This document shows positions 15,350 to 24,858 of a stretch of 64,000 bases of DNA, in pieces. Numbering within the stretch: position 1 is the stretch's first letter; every line of letters begins with the position of its first letter. Made by a program: the position numbers and the translations under genes. The stretch comes from Sulfotelmatobacter sp963788225 (GTDB taxonomy: Bacteria > Acidobacteriota > Terriglobia > Terriglobales > Acidobacteriaceae), in assembly GCA_963788225.1 (NCBI GenBank), contig CAWBGI010000001.1, forward strand, positions 124,001 to 188,000, read 5' to 3'. Below the pieces are notes generated by a model. The model saw nothing but the letters and a program-made list of their open reading frames with translations. It was not told the origin of the DNA and made no database searches.

Positions 15350-18328
15350 ATGTCTAACTCAACACTCACGGAAAGCATTGTCGTTCGCGGCGCCCGCGTT
15401 CACAATCTGAAGAACATCGATTTCGAAGTCCCGCACAATACTTTGACGGTGGTTACCGGGGTCTCGGGATCGGGCAAGTCTTCTCTTGCTTTTGACACCA
15501 TTTACGCCGAGGGGCAGCGGCGGTATGTGGAGTCGCTCTCGGCATATGCGCGGCAGTTTCTGGAGCGCATTGAGAAGCCGGAGGTGGATTCAATCGATGG
15601 CATCGCCCCGGCGGTGGCGATCCGGCAGAAGAACACTACGCGCAATCCGCGGTCGACGGTGGCGACGGCGACTGAGATTTACGATTATCTGCGATTACTG
15701 TTTGCCCGCATCGGCCGCACCTATTGCGTGAACTGCGGACGCGAGGTGAAGAAGGATACCGTAGACGAAATTGCGGATCCGGTGTTGGCGCTCGATCCGG
15801 AGACGCGGGTGCAAGTGCTCTTTCCGTTGCAACCGGCCGTTGCGGTCACGCAATCGGCGGAGAAAAAGGTTTCCGGCGCGCGCCCGGCCAAGAAAAAAAA
15901 GGCCGCGCCCGATACGGGATTGACCGATCAGCTTAAGGCGCGGCTGTTCGACTTGCGCAAGGGTGGTTTCAACCGGCTGTATCAAGCGGGACAGGTGTTT
16001 GAGTTTTCGACGCCGGAATCGCTGCTGGATATTCGCTTCGATCAGCCGGTGTTTATGCTGGTGGATCGGCTTACGGTTTCCGCGGAAGCGCGCACGCGGA
16101 TCGTGGATGCGATCGAGACGGCGTATCGGGAAGCGGGCGAGGTTATTTTCGATCTGCCGGCGCATAATGATCAGCCGGCACGGCAGTTGCGGTTTGCGCA
16201 GCGCTTTGAGTGCAAGAACTGCAGCCTGCGTTATGAAGAGCCGGAGCCGCGCCTGTTCTCCTTCAACAATCCTTATGGGGCCTGCGCGCGCTGCCAGGGA
16301 TTCGGCAATACGATTGATTTTGATCTCGAGCGCGTCATTCCCGATCCCTTGAAGTCTCTGGGCGAAGGAGCAATTGATCCGTGGAACAAACCCAAGTACC
16401 GGGGTCTGTTCACGGACATGAAGCGCTTTGCCAAGCAGGCTGACATACCGCTGGATGTGCCCTGGGCGGATCTCGACGCGGCGCAGCAGGAACTCATTCT
16501 GGATGGAGATGGAAAGTTCCTGGGAGTGCGCGGTTTTTTTCAGTATCTGGAGCGGAAGAAGTACAAACTGCACATCCGAGTTTTTTTGAGCCGCTATCGC
16601 GGATATTCGACTTGTCCCGAGTGCCGGGGTTCGCGCCTGCGGCTGGAAGCCCGGCAAGTGAAGATCGACGGGAAGAATATTTGCGAAGTGTGCGCTATGA
16701 CGGTGGAGGACGCGGCCAAGTTCTTCGCGGGTGTGGAGTTGAGCGCGGAGGAAGCCGAGATTGCGGACCGCTTGCTGCAGGAAATCCGCGAGCGGCTGCG
16801 ATTTCTTAATGACGTGGGTCTGGAATATTTGACCCTCGACCGTTTGTCGTCCACGCTGTCAGGGGGCGAAGCACAACGGATACAGCTCGCTACCTCGCTG
16901 GGATCGCGGCTGGTGGGCACGCTCTACGTGCTGGATGAACCTTCGATTGGATTGCACAGCCGCGACACGCACCGGCTGATCAAAATCCTGCAAGACCTGC
17001 GCGATTTGGGAAACACAATTCTTGTGGTGGAGCACGACCCTGACATTATGCGCACGGCAGATAGGATTCTCGATCTCGGCCCAGGCGCTGGAGAGAACGG
17101 CGGCAAGCTGGTGGCTGCGGGAACCTACGATGAGATTCTGCGCAATCCCGCTTCGCTCACCGGCCGCTATCTTGCCGAAGACCTGCACATTCAGGTGCCG
17201 GCGGTGCGGCGGCAACCCGGGTCGCAGCAGATCAGGATTAAGGGGGTGCGGGCCAACAATCTCAAGGGCGTCAACATTTGCATTCCGTTGGGGATGCTGG
17301 TCGCGATCACGGGAGTCTCGGGGTCCGGGAAATCTACATTGTTGCACCAGGTTCTCTATCAGGCGCTGGGAGAGGCCAAGAAACAGCAGATGACAGGGCC
17401 AACGCTAGGCGCGGCTACTTGGGAAAGCCTGGAGGGCGACCAGTTTATTGACGAAGTGGTGCTGGTGGATCAATCGCCAATTGGGAGAACGCCGCGGTCG
17501 AATCCGGTGACCTACATCAAGGCTTTCGATGCGATTCGCGAGCTTTTTGCCTCGCTGCCTGAGGCCAAGAAGCGCGGTTTCAGCTCGGGACACTTCTCTT
17601 TCAACATTCCCGGCGGACGCTGCGAGACTTGTCAGGGCGACGGAACGGTTACGGTGGAGATGCAGTTTCTCGCCGACGTGGAACTGATTTGCGAAGAGTG
17701 CAAAGGCACGCGCTACAAGGCACAGGTGCTCGATGTTCGGTACCACGGCAAGAATATTCACGAAGTGTTGAACCTCACCGTGAAGGAGGCTCTGAGATTT
17801 TTTTCCGAGGCTCCCAAGATCACGGAAAAGCTGCGCGTATTGGAGGAAGTTGGCCTGGGCTATCTGCGGCTGGGGCAATCGGCGACGACTTTATCCGGAG
17901 GAGAAGCGCAGCGCATGAAGCTGGCGGCGCATCTGCAGCCCGCCGGTCGAGAGATTGGGCGGCCGAGCGCGGCGCGGCACGAGGAAGGCCGCCGGCGTCC
18001 GCGCATGCTCTATATTTTCGATGAGCCGACCACTGGACTGCATTTTGACGACGTCAGCAAACTCCTGGCCGCGTTTCGCCGTCTTATTGATGCGGGTGGC
18101 TCGATCCTGGTAATCGAACACAATCTGGAAGTGATCAAGACCGCAGACTGGGTAATTGACCTGGGGCCGGAAGGTGGAACGCGTGGTGGCAAGATCGTGG
18201 GAGTAGGTCCGCCGGAAGCGATCGCAAAGATACCGGGCTCTTACACGGGCAAATATCTGGCACGCCTGTTGAATAGCAATGGCGCGGGAAATGCAAATGG
18301 GGCGTCGCGTTCCAATGGAAGTAAGTAA
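15350..18328 (+). CDS. uvrA: excinuclease ABC subunit A
   Basis: UvrA is the damage-sensing ATPase of nucleotide excision repair. It has 992 residues, slightly longer than the usual 940-960. Two ABC modules are complete: Walker A GVSGSGKSSLAF and GVSGSGKSTLLHQ; signatures LSGGEAQRIQLA and LSGGEAQRMKLA; Walker B VLDEPSIGLH and IFDEPTTGLH. Zinc-binding Cys pairs include YCVNCGRE, FECKNCSLRY, CPECRG, CETCQGDG and CEECKG. Extra length comes from a Lys-rich insert near residues 170-188 (ARPAKKKKAAP) and a basic insert of about 20 residues between the second signature and Walker B. It overlaps the next gene by 14 bases. Confidence 0.97.
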   Translation: MSNSTLTESIVVRGARVHNLKNIDFEVPHNTLTVVTGVSGSGKSSLAFDTIYAEGQRRYVESLSAYARQFLERIEKPEVDSIDGIAPAVAIRQKNTTRNPRSTVATATEIYDYLRLLFARIGRTYCVNCGREVKKDTVDEIADPVLALDPETRVQVLFPLQPAVAVTQSAEKKVSGARPAKKKKAAPDTGLTDQLKARLFDLRKGGFNRLYQAGQVFEFSTPESLLDIRFDQPVFMLVDRLTVSAEARTRIVDAIETAYREAGEVIFDLPAHNDQPARQLRFAQRFECKNCSLRYEEPEPRLFSFNNPYGACARCQGFGNTIDFDLERVIPDPLKSLGEGAIDPWNKPKYRGLFTDMKRFAKQADIPLDVPWADLDAAQQELILDGDGKFLGVRGFFQYLERKKYKLHIRVFLSRYRGYSTCPECRGSRLRLEARQVKIDGKNICEVCAMTVEDAAKFFAGVELSAEEAEIADRLLQEIRERLRFLNDVGLEYLTLDRLSSTLSGGEAQRIQLATSLGSRLVGTLYVLDEPSIGLHSRDTHRLIKILQDLRDLGNTILVVEHDPDIMRTADRILDLGPGAGENGGKLVAAGTYDEILRNPASLTGRYLAEDLHIQVPAVRRQPGSQQIRIKGVRANNLKGVNICIPLGMLVAITGVSGSGKSTLLHQVLYQALGEAKKQQMTGPTLGAATWESLEGDQFIDEVVLVDQSPIGRTPRSNPVTYIKAFDAIRELFASLPEAKKRGFSSGHFSFNIPGGRCETCQGDGTVTVEMQFLADVELICEECKGTRYKAQVLDVRYHGKNIHEVLNLTVKEALRFFSEAPKITEKLRVLEEVGLGYLRLGQSATTLSGGEAQRMKLAAHLQPAGREIGRPSAARHEEGRRRPRMLYIFDEPTTGLHFDDVSKLLAAFRRLIDAGGSILVIEHNLEVIKTADWVIDLGPEGGTRGGKIVGVGPPEAIAKIPGSYTGKYLARLLNSNGAGNANGASRSNGSK

Positions 18329-19667
18329 ACTTCTCGCGGGCTGCCTGTTGGCGTTGACGGCTGGCGTATGCTGCCTCGCACAGGATGCCAGTCCTGCGGG
18401 AGAGTCATCGTCCAAACCGCATGCACATCGACCGGTTCATCACATTCAAGTTCCAGACGAGGATTCTCCGACTCAGCCTGCCGAACTTACTGCGGCAGAG
18501 GCGGAGATCGAAAAGAATAATTATTCTGCCGCAGAGCCACTACTGCGGAAGTTGGTGGAGCACGATCCCACGAGCTACGTGGGATGGTTCGATCTGGGCT
18601 TCGTCGAAAATGCTCTGGGCAGAGTGGACGATTCGATCGCGGCATATCGGAAGTCAGTTGCGGCCAAGCCGGACGTTTTCGAATCGAACCTGAATCTTGG
18701 GCTGCAGCTGGCCAAGACCGGCCAGCCAGATGCGGAACAGTATCTGCGGGCTGCGACTCGTCTGAAGCCCACCAGCCACTCCGCCGAGGGCGAATACAGG
18801 GCATGGCTGTCGCTTGCGCAGGCCATTGAAAGAACCAGGCCGGAAGAGGCTCTTGCCGCCTACCAGCACGCTGCAAACCTTCAGCCCAACGAGGCCGAGC
18901 CGCACCTCTCCGCCGGTCAGATTCTCGAAGATGAAAATAAGTTTGCCGATGCCGAGCGGGAATACAAGCAAGCGCTGGCACTCGATTCGCATTCGACTGA
19001 CGCGTTCACCGGGCTGGCCAACATCTACATGCGAGGACGCCGCTTTCCCGAGGCGGAAGATTATCTGCGCAAGTTGCTTGCGGGGCACGCGGACTCTGCC
19101 GCGGCGCACATTCAGTTGGGACGAGTGCTGGCTGCCGAAGGCAAAACTGACGACGCCATCGCTGAAATGCAGGCGGGAATAAAACTTTCTCCCGGCGACG
19201 ATGACGCGCAGCGCGATCTGGCGGAACTCTACACTGCTGCCGGAAAAAATGACCTGGCAGAGGCCGTCTACCGCGGGCTGCTGGCAGGTCATCCCAACGA
19301 CGCGGAGCTGCATCGTTCTCTTGGCCACTCCCTGCGACGGCAGAAGAAGTTTCCGGAAGCCCAACAGGAATTCATGGTTGCGGTGAAAATAAGGCCCGCC
19401 CTCGGGGAAGCTTACGGCGATCTTGCATTCGCGGCCGAAGAGAATAAGGATTACGCACTGGCGATTCGCGCGCTCGACGCCCGGGTCAAACTGCTACCGG
19501 AGAACTCGATCACTTATTTTTTGCGGGCTTCGGCTTACGATCACTTGCACGACTTCAAAAACGCCGCGGCAAACTACCACCTCTTCCTCAAGACGGCCAA
19601 TGGGCAGTATCCTGATTATGAGTGGCAGGCGAAGCACCGGCTCATTGCCATCGAGCCGAAGAAATAG
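18315..19667 (+). CDS. exported TPR-repeat protein
   Basis: The 450-residue protein has an N-terminal signal peptide (LLAGCLLALTAGVCCLAQ). Roughly nine to ten tetratricopeptide repeats follow, for example WFDLGFVENALGRVDDSIAAY, AFTGLANIYMRGRRFPEAEDY and HRSLGHSLRRQKKFPEAQQEF. TPRs are protein-binding scaffolds, so this one probably works in the periplasm. ATG 18315 is chosen because it begins the signal peptide; the frame is open to 18279 inside uvrA. It overlaps the end of uvrA by 14 bases, which implies translational coupling of a DNA-repair gene with an envelope protein. Confidence 0.8.
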   Translation: MEVSKLLAGCLLALTAGVCCLAQDASPAGESSSKPHAHRPVHHIQVPDEDSPTQPAELTAAEAEIEKNNYSAAEPLLRKLVEHDPTSYVGWFDLGFVENALGRVDDSIAAYRKSVAAKPDVFESNLNLGLQLAKTGQPDAEQYLRAATRLKPTSHSAEGEYRAWLSLAQAIERTRPEEALAAYQHAANLQPNEAEPHLSAGQILEDENKFADAEREYKQALALDSHSTDAFTGLANIYMRGRRFPEAEDYLRKLLAGHADSAAAHIQLGRVLAAEGKTDDAIAEMQAGIKLSPGDDDAQRDLAELYTAAGKNDLAEAVYRGLLAGHPNDAELHRSLGHSLRRQKKFPEAQQEFMVAVKIRPALGEAYGDLAFAAEENKDYALAIRALDARVKLLPENSITYFLRASAYDHLHDFKNAAANYHLFLKTANGQYPDYEWQAKHRLIAIEPKK

Positions 19668-19681
19668 CCACGAGCGATCCC

Positions 19682-20158
19682 ATGGCGTGCGCGATGGACC
19701 ATTTGCGATTCTGGCGGGTTGCGGCGCTGGGGCTGGTCTTATCAATGCTGGCCATGCCTTCCCGCCTGGCCGCCAGTGATCAACCTACCATCGAAGAGCT
19801 GAAGGCAAGAGTTGCGAATGCCGGCATTTCCGAGCGTCCGGCATTGTGCATTCGCGTCTCTGAACTGCAACTGGATGCCGCCGACCGGTTTTATACGCTT
19901 GGTGATGCCGAGAAGGCCCAGGCTGCGTTGACCGACGTGGTGGCATTTGCGGAGCTGGCTCGCGACTACTCGATCCAGTCGCACAAGCACGAAAAACAGA
20001 GCGAGATCGCCATTCGTAAAATGGTGCACAAACTGGCCGACATGAAGCATACCGTTTCGCATGACGATCAGCCGCAGGTTCAGACGACGATCGACCGGCT
20101 GCAACGTGTCCGCGACGATCTGTTGGCTGCCATGTTTCCGAAAGGCGTTAAGAAATGA
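19682..20158 (+). CDS. exported helical protein of unknown function
   Basis: A protein of about 158 residues with a signal peptide (WRVAALGLVLSMLAMPSRLAAS) and a mostly helical mature part. It includes two TPR-like helices (FYTLGDAEKAQAALTDVVAFAELA) and a four-helix-like tail ending AAMFPKGVKK. I do not recognise a family. ATG 19682 (or 19694) begins the signal peptide. It starts 14 bases after the TPR gene and overlaps the next gene by ATGA, so the three form one coupled unit. Confidence 0.65.
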   Translation: MACAMDHLRFWRVAALGLVLSMLAMPSRLAASDQPTIEELKARVANAGISERPALCIRVSELQLDAADRFYTLGDAEKAQAALTDVVAFAELARDYSIQSHKHEKQSEIAIRKMVHKLADMKHTVSHDDQPQVQTTIDRLQRVRDDLLAAMFPKGVKK

Positions 20159-20721
20159 GAATGCAGTGGTTTCGGACAGGCATGAGTCTTGGCCTGCTCT
20201 TGCTGTTGGCCACGGCCGCGTGGGGTCAGCGTCGCAGAGATCCCTTTACGCAGTCGGAGATTGATCAGATCCGTGATGCCAGTTGGGAGCCCCAGCAGCG
20301 ACTCGCGCTTTATGTAAAGTTTGCGCGGGCGAGGCTCGCAGCGATGCAACAGCTGCGGAGCGATCCCAAGGTCAAAGACCGGCCTCAACAAACCCACGAC
20401 AAGCTGGACGACTTCCTGCTGATCTACGACGAATTGAACGACAATATCGATACCTACGTCGACCGCAAGGACGACATTCGCCGGCCGCTGAAACAAGTCA
20501 TCGAAGCGGATGTGGAGTTCAAGGGCCAGTTGCGCAGGTTGAAGGAGGCGGCCGATGTGCCTCCGGAAGAAATGCGGCGCTACGAATTCGTTCTGTTGAC
20601 CGCTCTCGATACGGTGGAGACTTCGCTGCTGGACCACCGCAAAACCCTCGGTGAACAGGAAGAGGCGGCGAGGCATAAGAAGAAATCAGACGTGAAGCCG
20701 TCTGGCGGGAGGTCTGAGTGA
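20155..20721 (+). CDS. exported helical protein of unknown function
   Basis: A 188-residue protein with a signal peptide (GMSLGLLLLLATAAWGQ) and a charged, helical mature region. The segment KLDDFLLIYDELNDNIDTYVDRKDDI is a likely coiled coil. The tail is Lys/Glu-rich (EEAARHKKKSDVK). It overlaps the upstream gene by four bases (ATGA). It looks like a partner of that protein, since both are small, exported and all-helical. No family is recognised. Confidence 0.65.
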   Translation: MRMQWFRTGMSLGLLLLLATAAWGQRRRDPFTQSEIDQIRDASWEPQQRLALYVKFARARLAAMQQLRSDPKVKDRPQQTHDKLDDFLLIYDELNDNIDTYVDRKDDIRRPLKQVIEADVEFKGQLRRLKEAADVPPEEMRRYEFVLLTALDTVETSLLDHRKTLGEQEEAARHKKKSDVKPSGGRSE

Positions 20722-20787
20722 GCCGTTCACGGTGATCTATCTGGGTAATCCAATCCGTTAAGCGGTCCATGCTAATCTAACCTCACT

Positions 20788-21474
20788 GTGCGCGAGGGAC
20801 TGCTCGACATTTTCCATGAAGAACACTGGCAATTGCGTCCCGGCAGTATGCCGCCTGAGTTGAAAATCGAATTTTTTGCCTTCGCGAACGTCAATAACAC
20901 GATTCGACTGCGCGAAGGCAGGCTGCTGGTGCGGCTTTCCGATCTGCTCGAAGGCGCGCCGGAGGGAGTGGTGCGAGCCATTGCCCACATCCTGCTGGCC
21001 AAAATGTATCGCAAGCCCATCGACCGCAGCCACGCCGCCCGCTACCGGAAATATGTGGCCAGTCATGAAGTGGTGAGCAAGGCCCACCTGGTGCGGCAGA
21101 TGCGCGGCCGCAAGCGGCTGCATTCTCCGCAAGGACACGTCTACGATCTCGATGTTGTGTTCGAAGACCTGAACCGCCGCTTCTTTCATGGACTACTGGG
21201 CCGCCCGCGCATGAGTTGGAGCCCGTCCAAGACCCGCCGCATCCTCGGCCATTACGATCCGGCTCACAACGCGATCGTGATCAGCCGCATCTTTGACCAG
21301 TACTCGGTTCCCCGCTACGCCGTGGAATACATCGTGTACCACGAGATGCTGCACCTCAAGCATCCGGTCAGGCTGCGCGGCAGCCGGCGCTGCGTGCATT
21401 CGGCTGAGTTTCATGCGGAGGAGAAGTTGTTCCCGCAGTTCGAGCAGGCCGAGGCGTTCTTGAAGCGGTTGTGA
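20788..21474 (+). CDS. SprT-like zinc metallopeptidase
   Basis: A 228-residue cytoplasmic protein. The C-terminal half has the SprT/WLM-type metal site YIVYHEMLHLKH (about residues 185-196; HEMLH plus a downstream His in CVHSAEFHAEE). The preceding FEDLNRRFFHGLLGRPRMSWS matches the SprT-like N-terminal motif. The first 100 residues are a helical region with EGVVRAIAHILLAKMY. Related proteins act on DNA-protein crosslinks (SprT/Spartan), which would fit its place downstream of uvrA; this is inference. The start is GTG 20788. Confidence 0.75.
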   Translation: MREGLLDIFHEEHWQLRPGSMPPELKIEFFAFANVNNTIRLREGRLLVRLSDLLEGAPEGVVRAIAHILLAKMYRKPIDRSHAARYRKYVASHEVVSKAHLVRQMRGRKRLHSPQGHVYDLDVVFEDLNRRFFHGLLGRPRMSWSPSKTRRILGHYDPAHNAIVISRIFDQYSVPRYAVEYIVYHEMLHLKHPVRLRGSRRCVHSAEFHAEEKLFPQFEQAEAFLKRL

Positions 21475-21667
21475 ATGCAATCTGCTGTTAACGAATGCCG
21501 TTACGATGACCCAGGGAGACGCGCCCCAATCTCGCGGCGTGCGCAGCCGTACATGTTCTGCCGGAACGGAATGCAGTACTGCGGTTACGTTGTCCCTTCT
21601 GCAGATAGGAACGTAAGCTCCCTAGAGTGCCGCGAACCGGCGCTAGTCGGCTTAGGAGCGACGGTTA

Positions 21668-24574
21668 ATGCGGCGAACGGGAGCAATGTATCTGCGGCAG
21701 GCGCTCTTCCTGGCGTTAGTGTCGGCATTCCTGCTGACATTGACCGCCCGAATGTACGCCCAGGGCGACGACGAGGACGATGGGGTCCCCCGCAAACCGG
21801 CAGCCTCGCTCGACCTGACTTTCGACAACCACGGCAACGCCAAGGTTCATCTGTTACTCGACCGAACGCCGAGCGACTGGCAACCGATTCAATCGGCTCT
21901 AGCGCAGAGTCTACATTGTCCGCCCCGGGCGTTCGCGCACCCTTCCGCCAACATGCGCTCAACCCGCGGCTGGGCGCATATGAAGCCGGAACAACGGGCA
22001 CAATACGAAAAGTTTCTCGCCGACGCCGACCAGCGTCAGCTTCAGGCAAGCTGCAACCAGGTGCTGACCGCAAGCGGCTGGACAATGAGCGGCAATCTGC
22101 CGCTGGAGGCACTCGCCGAGTTGCTGACTCAGGAGCAATTGTTGTTCGTCAGCGTGCAGCGCCCTAAGTCAGGTTTTGAGGAACAGAGTTCTCAGGGCTT
22201 GCAGCCGAATCGCTTTGCCGGCGAACGCGACCGAGCCTCGTTTTCCTTATACAGCTATCCCCTCGGGACGACCACCCCGATCCCGCCGCTGCACCTGGCC
22301 TACGGCTACCGCAATTGGGATCTGCTTCGGCAATGCGCAGTGTCTGCGGCTTTTCTGCTGCTGCCGCTTGTTTTAGTTCTCTGGATGCGCCGCGCCGCGC
22401 TGAGAGACGCTGCCCAGGACCCGGCCGCCGCATGGTTCAGCTATTTCAAGACGCTGCAATGGTGCGTGAACGGGACCATGCTGCTCTGGATGGTGGCGCG
22501 CACCAGCTTCCGCCGAGGCCTACAGGACATGGTCGCATTCCGGTTACCGGACACCGGATGGCAACCTGCCATCGCGCGCACCCTGGTCATCATTGTGCCG
22601 CCGTGGCTTGTATATCTGCTCTGCCTCTTCCTGTCTTACAAGGTGTTTGTGCAGTTTCGCGGCAATCAATGGACCCGGCGCGAGTTTATGGTGGAGCGCT
22701 CGCTGGACGTGGGGGCTCAATTTCTTCCCCTCATGTTCTTCTGCTGCGCGCTAAATTTTATCAACACTTCTCCCAAGTTCCTGGTAGTTCTACTGCTGGC
22801 GGCCTATGTTTCGCGCGTGCTCTGCTTGCGCGCCAAGATTAAGGTCTCGGGCGTCGCTCCCGAAGCCCTCACGACCGGCGAATTGCGCGACCGGGTTTTC
22901 GAACTGGCGAAGCGAGCCGCGGTCAAGATCAAACAGGTGTTCGTGCTGAGCGCAGGCCGGATGCAGATCGCCAATGCCTTCGCCACCAGCGCCCAGACCG
23001 TGATGTTCACCGACTACCTGCTGCAGAGGCTGACCAAGCGTGAAGTCGACGCGATCGCGGGGCATGAACTGTCTCACCTGCGTCACGGGCATCCCAAGAA
23101 ACTTGGGTTGACGATGATCGGAGTGATCCTGTTCCCGTCAATCTTCCGCGGAACCTGGACGCTGTTCACAGGATGGATCGGTGGATTGCTCATGACCTTC
23201 AGCGGCGGCAATCGCGATGTGCTAATGGAGTGGTATCGCTGGGGGCCGAGACTCGTGGCTTGGTCGCAACTGGATCTGGTGCTGATCGTTGCCGGCTTTG
23301 GCGTTTTCTATCTCCTATCCCGGCATTTCGAGCGGATTGCCGACGAAGGCTCGGTGGAACTGGTTGGCGATACCGAAGCCATGATCAGTGCTCTGCTAAA
23401 AGTTAGCCGGATCAACCTGACCCCAATCCAGTGGGGAAAGGTCACGGGAACGATGTTGACTCATCCCTCCACGCTGAAGCGGGTCGAACACCTCGCCAAG
23501 GTGGGGAACGTGCCAGCGGAACGGGTGCAGCAACTCCTGGCTCATCATGCGCAGGAGGAACAAGCGCAGCATGCTGGCCTCCAAGCCTCCACCCTGGCAC
23601 CCAGCGCAAAGTCCGGCGACGAGCACTACGCGGTCCCATCCGGTACCAAGAGCGTTGTGTCGACCATGGCCGCGCTCAGCCGCGCCACCAACAACCAGTG
23701 GTTGCTGATCGGAGCGAATGTGCTGCCGCCCGCAATCGTGGCGTGGATCATTCACCGGCTGAACCTGCAAGGAGACGCATCCTTCGTCGCCTACCTGACG
23801 GGCGCCGTGCTTATACTGGCAGGCTATTCCCTGCTGGGATTGCGCCTGAGTCTGCGCGGCCGCACGGAAATCCGCAAGCAATTCACGGCCAAATTCGACG
23901 CGGAAGGAATTCAGATATGCGGCCGCAACGCCATGCTCGCGGGCTTTGCCCCCGGCGAAAATCTGCGCATCTACCTCTCCGGCTATGACTGGGACAAAGG
24001 ATTCGTATGGCTGCTGCAGGGCCGCATGGTCTACCTGGGCGACAAAATTCGCTTCACGCTCACCCCGGAGCAGGTGCTGAATGTCCGCATTGGCCAGAGC
24101 GCTCCCGGCTGGTGGAACAGCGAGCGCGTGTATCTCGACTGGCGCGACCACGAGCGCGGGCGCCAGGGCACGTTTAGCCTCTATCCGAGCGAGCCGAGTT
24201 CTGCCGGAAAGATCAAGAACGAGGGCAAGGCGCTGTGCGCTGCGCTGCAACGCTGGCATACCAGGTCGAGTGAGTATCCAGTCGCGCCGCCGGCCGTGCG
24301 AGCGATGGAATCGCCGGTATTAGGCGAAGTCACCAGCCATGACGTCAAAGATCGCCTCGCTCGAGGCAAGCGCCTATACACGCTGGCGCTTCTCTTGCTG
24401 CTGAGCTGTGGTGCTTCCCTGCTGTTGGGCGTGTCCGGCTGGTATGGATTTGCCGTGGTGATCCTGCTGAGAATCTACGAACGCATACCTTACTGGCGTT
24501 ACCGCCTGCCGGCTCCGACGTCACCGCTGCAACAGCCTCAGGCCGCGCGGTCACAAGCCATTGGGGCGCGCTAA
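21668..24574 (+). CDS. large membrane-bound M48 family metalloprotease
   Basis: At 968 residues this is about three times the size of HtpX. It has a signal sequence (QALFLALVSAFLLTLTARMYAQ) and an exported N-terminal domain of about 190 residues. Membrane helices flank an M48 peptidase domain with the zinc site AIAGHELSHLRHGH (about residues 460-473) and the more distal FERIADEGSVELVG (the third ligand, Glu). Two further membrane segments lie near 680-730, followed by a PH-like or beta-rich domain and a C-terminal helix pair. ATG 21668 has AGGAG 9 bases upstream. It is probably involved in membrane protein quality control. Confidence 0.8.
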   Translation: MRRTGAMYLRQALFLALVSAFLLTLTARMYAQGDDEDDGVPRKPAASLDLTFDNHGNAKVHLLLDRTPSDWQPIQSALAQSLHCPPRAFAHPSANMRSTRGWAHMKPEQRAQYEKFLADADQRQLQASCNQVLTASGWTMSGNLPLEALAELLTQEQLLFVSVQRPKSGFEEQSSQGLQPNRFAGERDRASFSLYSYPLGTTTPIPPLHLAYGYRNWDLLRQCAVSAAFLLLPLVLVLWMRRAALRDAAQDPAAAWFSYFKTLQWCVNGTMLLWMVARTSFRRGLQDMVAFRLPDTGWQPAIARTLVIIVPPWLVYLLCLFLSYKVFVQFRGNQWTRREFMVERSLDVGAQFLPLMFFCCALNFINTSPKFLVVLLLAAYVSRVLCLRAKIKVSGVAPEALTTGELRDRVFELAKRAAVKIKQVFVLSAGRMQIANAFATSAQTVMFTDYLLQRLTKREVDAIAGHELSHLRHGHPKKLGLTMIGVILFPSIFRGTWTLFTGWIGGLLMTFSGGNRDVLMEWYRWGPRLVAWSQLDLVLIVAGFGVFYLLSRHFERIADEGSVELVGDTEAMISALLKVSRINLTPIQWGKVTGTMLTHPSTLKRVEHLAKVGNVPAERVQQLLAHHAQEEQAQHAGLQASTLAPSAKSGDEHYAVPSGTKSVVSTMAALSRATNNQWLLIGANVLPPAIVAWIIHRLNLQGDASFVAYLTGAVLILAGYSLLGLRLSLRGRTEIRKQFTAKFDAEGIQICGRNAMLAGFAPGENLRIYLSGYDWDKGFVWLLQGRMVYLGDKIRFTLTPEQVLNVRIGQSAPGWWNSERVYLDWRDHERGRQGTFSLYPSEPSSAGKIKNEGKALCAALQRWHTRSSEYPVAPPAVRAMESPVLGEVTSHDVKDRLARGKRLYTLALLLLLSCGASLLLGVSGWYGFAVVILLRIYERIPYWRYRLPAPTSPLQQPQAARSQAIGAR

Positions 24575-24611
24575 GCGGCGCCTGAAAGCCTGGTTGCATG
24601 TTCCGATAAAC

Positions 24612-24655
24612 CCGTTTAATCCCCATTTTTCCCCGTGTGATGCGGATGACGCGCT
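24612..24655 (+). repeat. direct repeat DR1 flanking the VCBS lipoprotein gene
   Basis: CCGTTTAATCCCCATTTTT then CCCCGTGTGATGCGGATGAC and GCGC is nearly repeated at 26101-26142. The two copies bracket the lipoprotein gene at 24859-26097. Copy 1 is followed by a small hairpin, GCGCTTTTTGAAGCGC (24651-24666), and a TGAA palindrome, ACGGCTTGAAGCCGT (24675-24689). No other gene lies in 24575-24858. Confidence 0.75.
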
Positions 24656-24858
24656 TTTTGAAGCGCTGCGGATTACGGCTTGAAGCCGTCATGAATGAGT
24701 GGGGTCTTAGCTTCTATTTTGGCCACTACCTCTGAGTGCAAGGTTTTGCTTTCTCCTATAACATGGATTGAAATGGTGGGGCAATGCGCCGAGACAGCCG
24801 GACTGCAAGACCGAGGCATCAGCTAAAAGCACGGAATTGGCCCAGATGTGGAGGGGCC

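Noticed and set aside
21475..22167. 230-residue plus-strand frame starting right after the SprT-like gene
   Set aside because: It runs out of frame through the M48 protease gene, which has a signal peptide and strong ribosome site. Composition is shadow-like.
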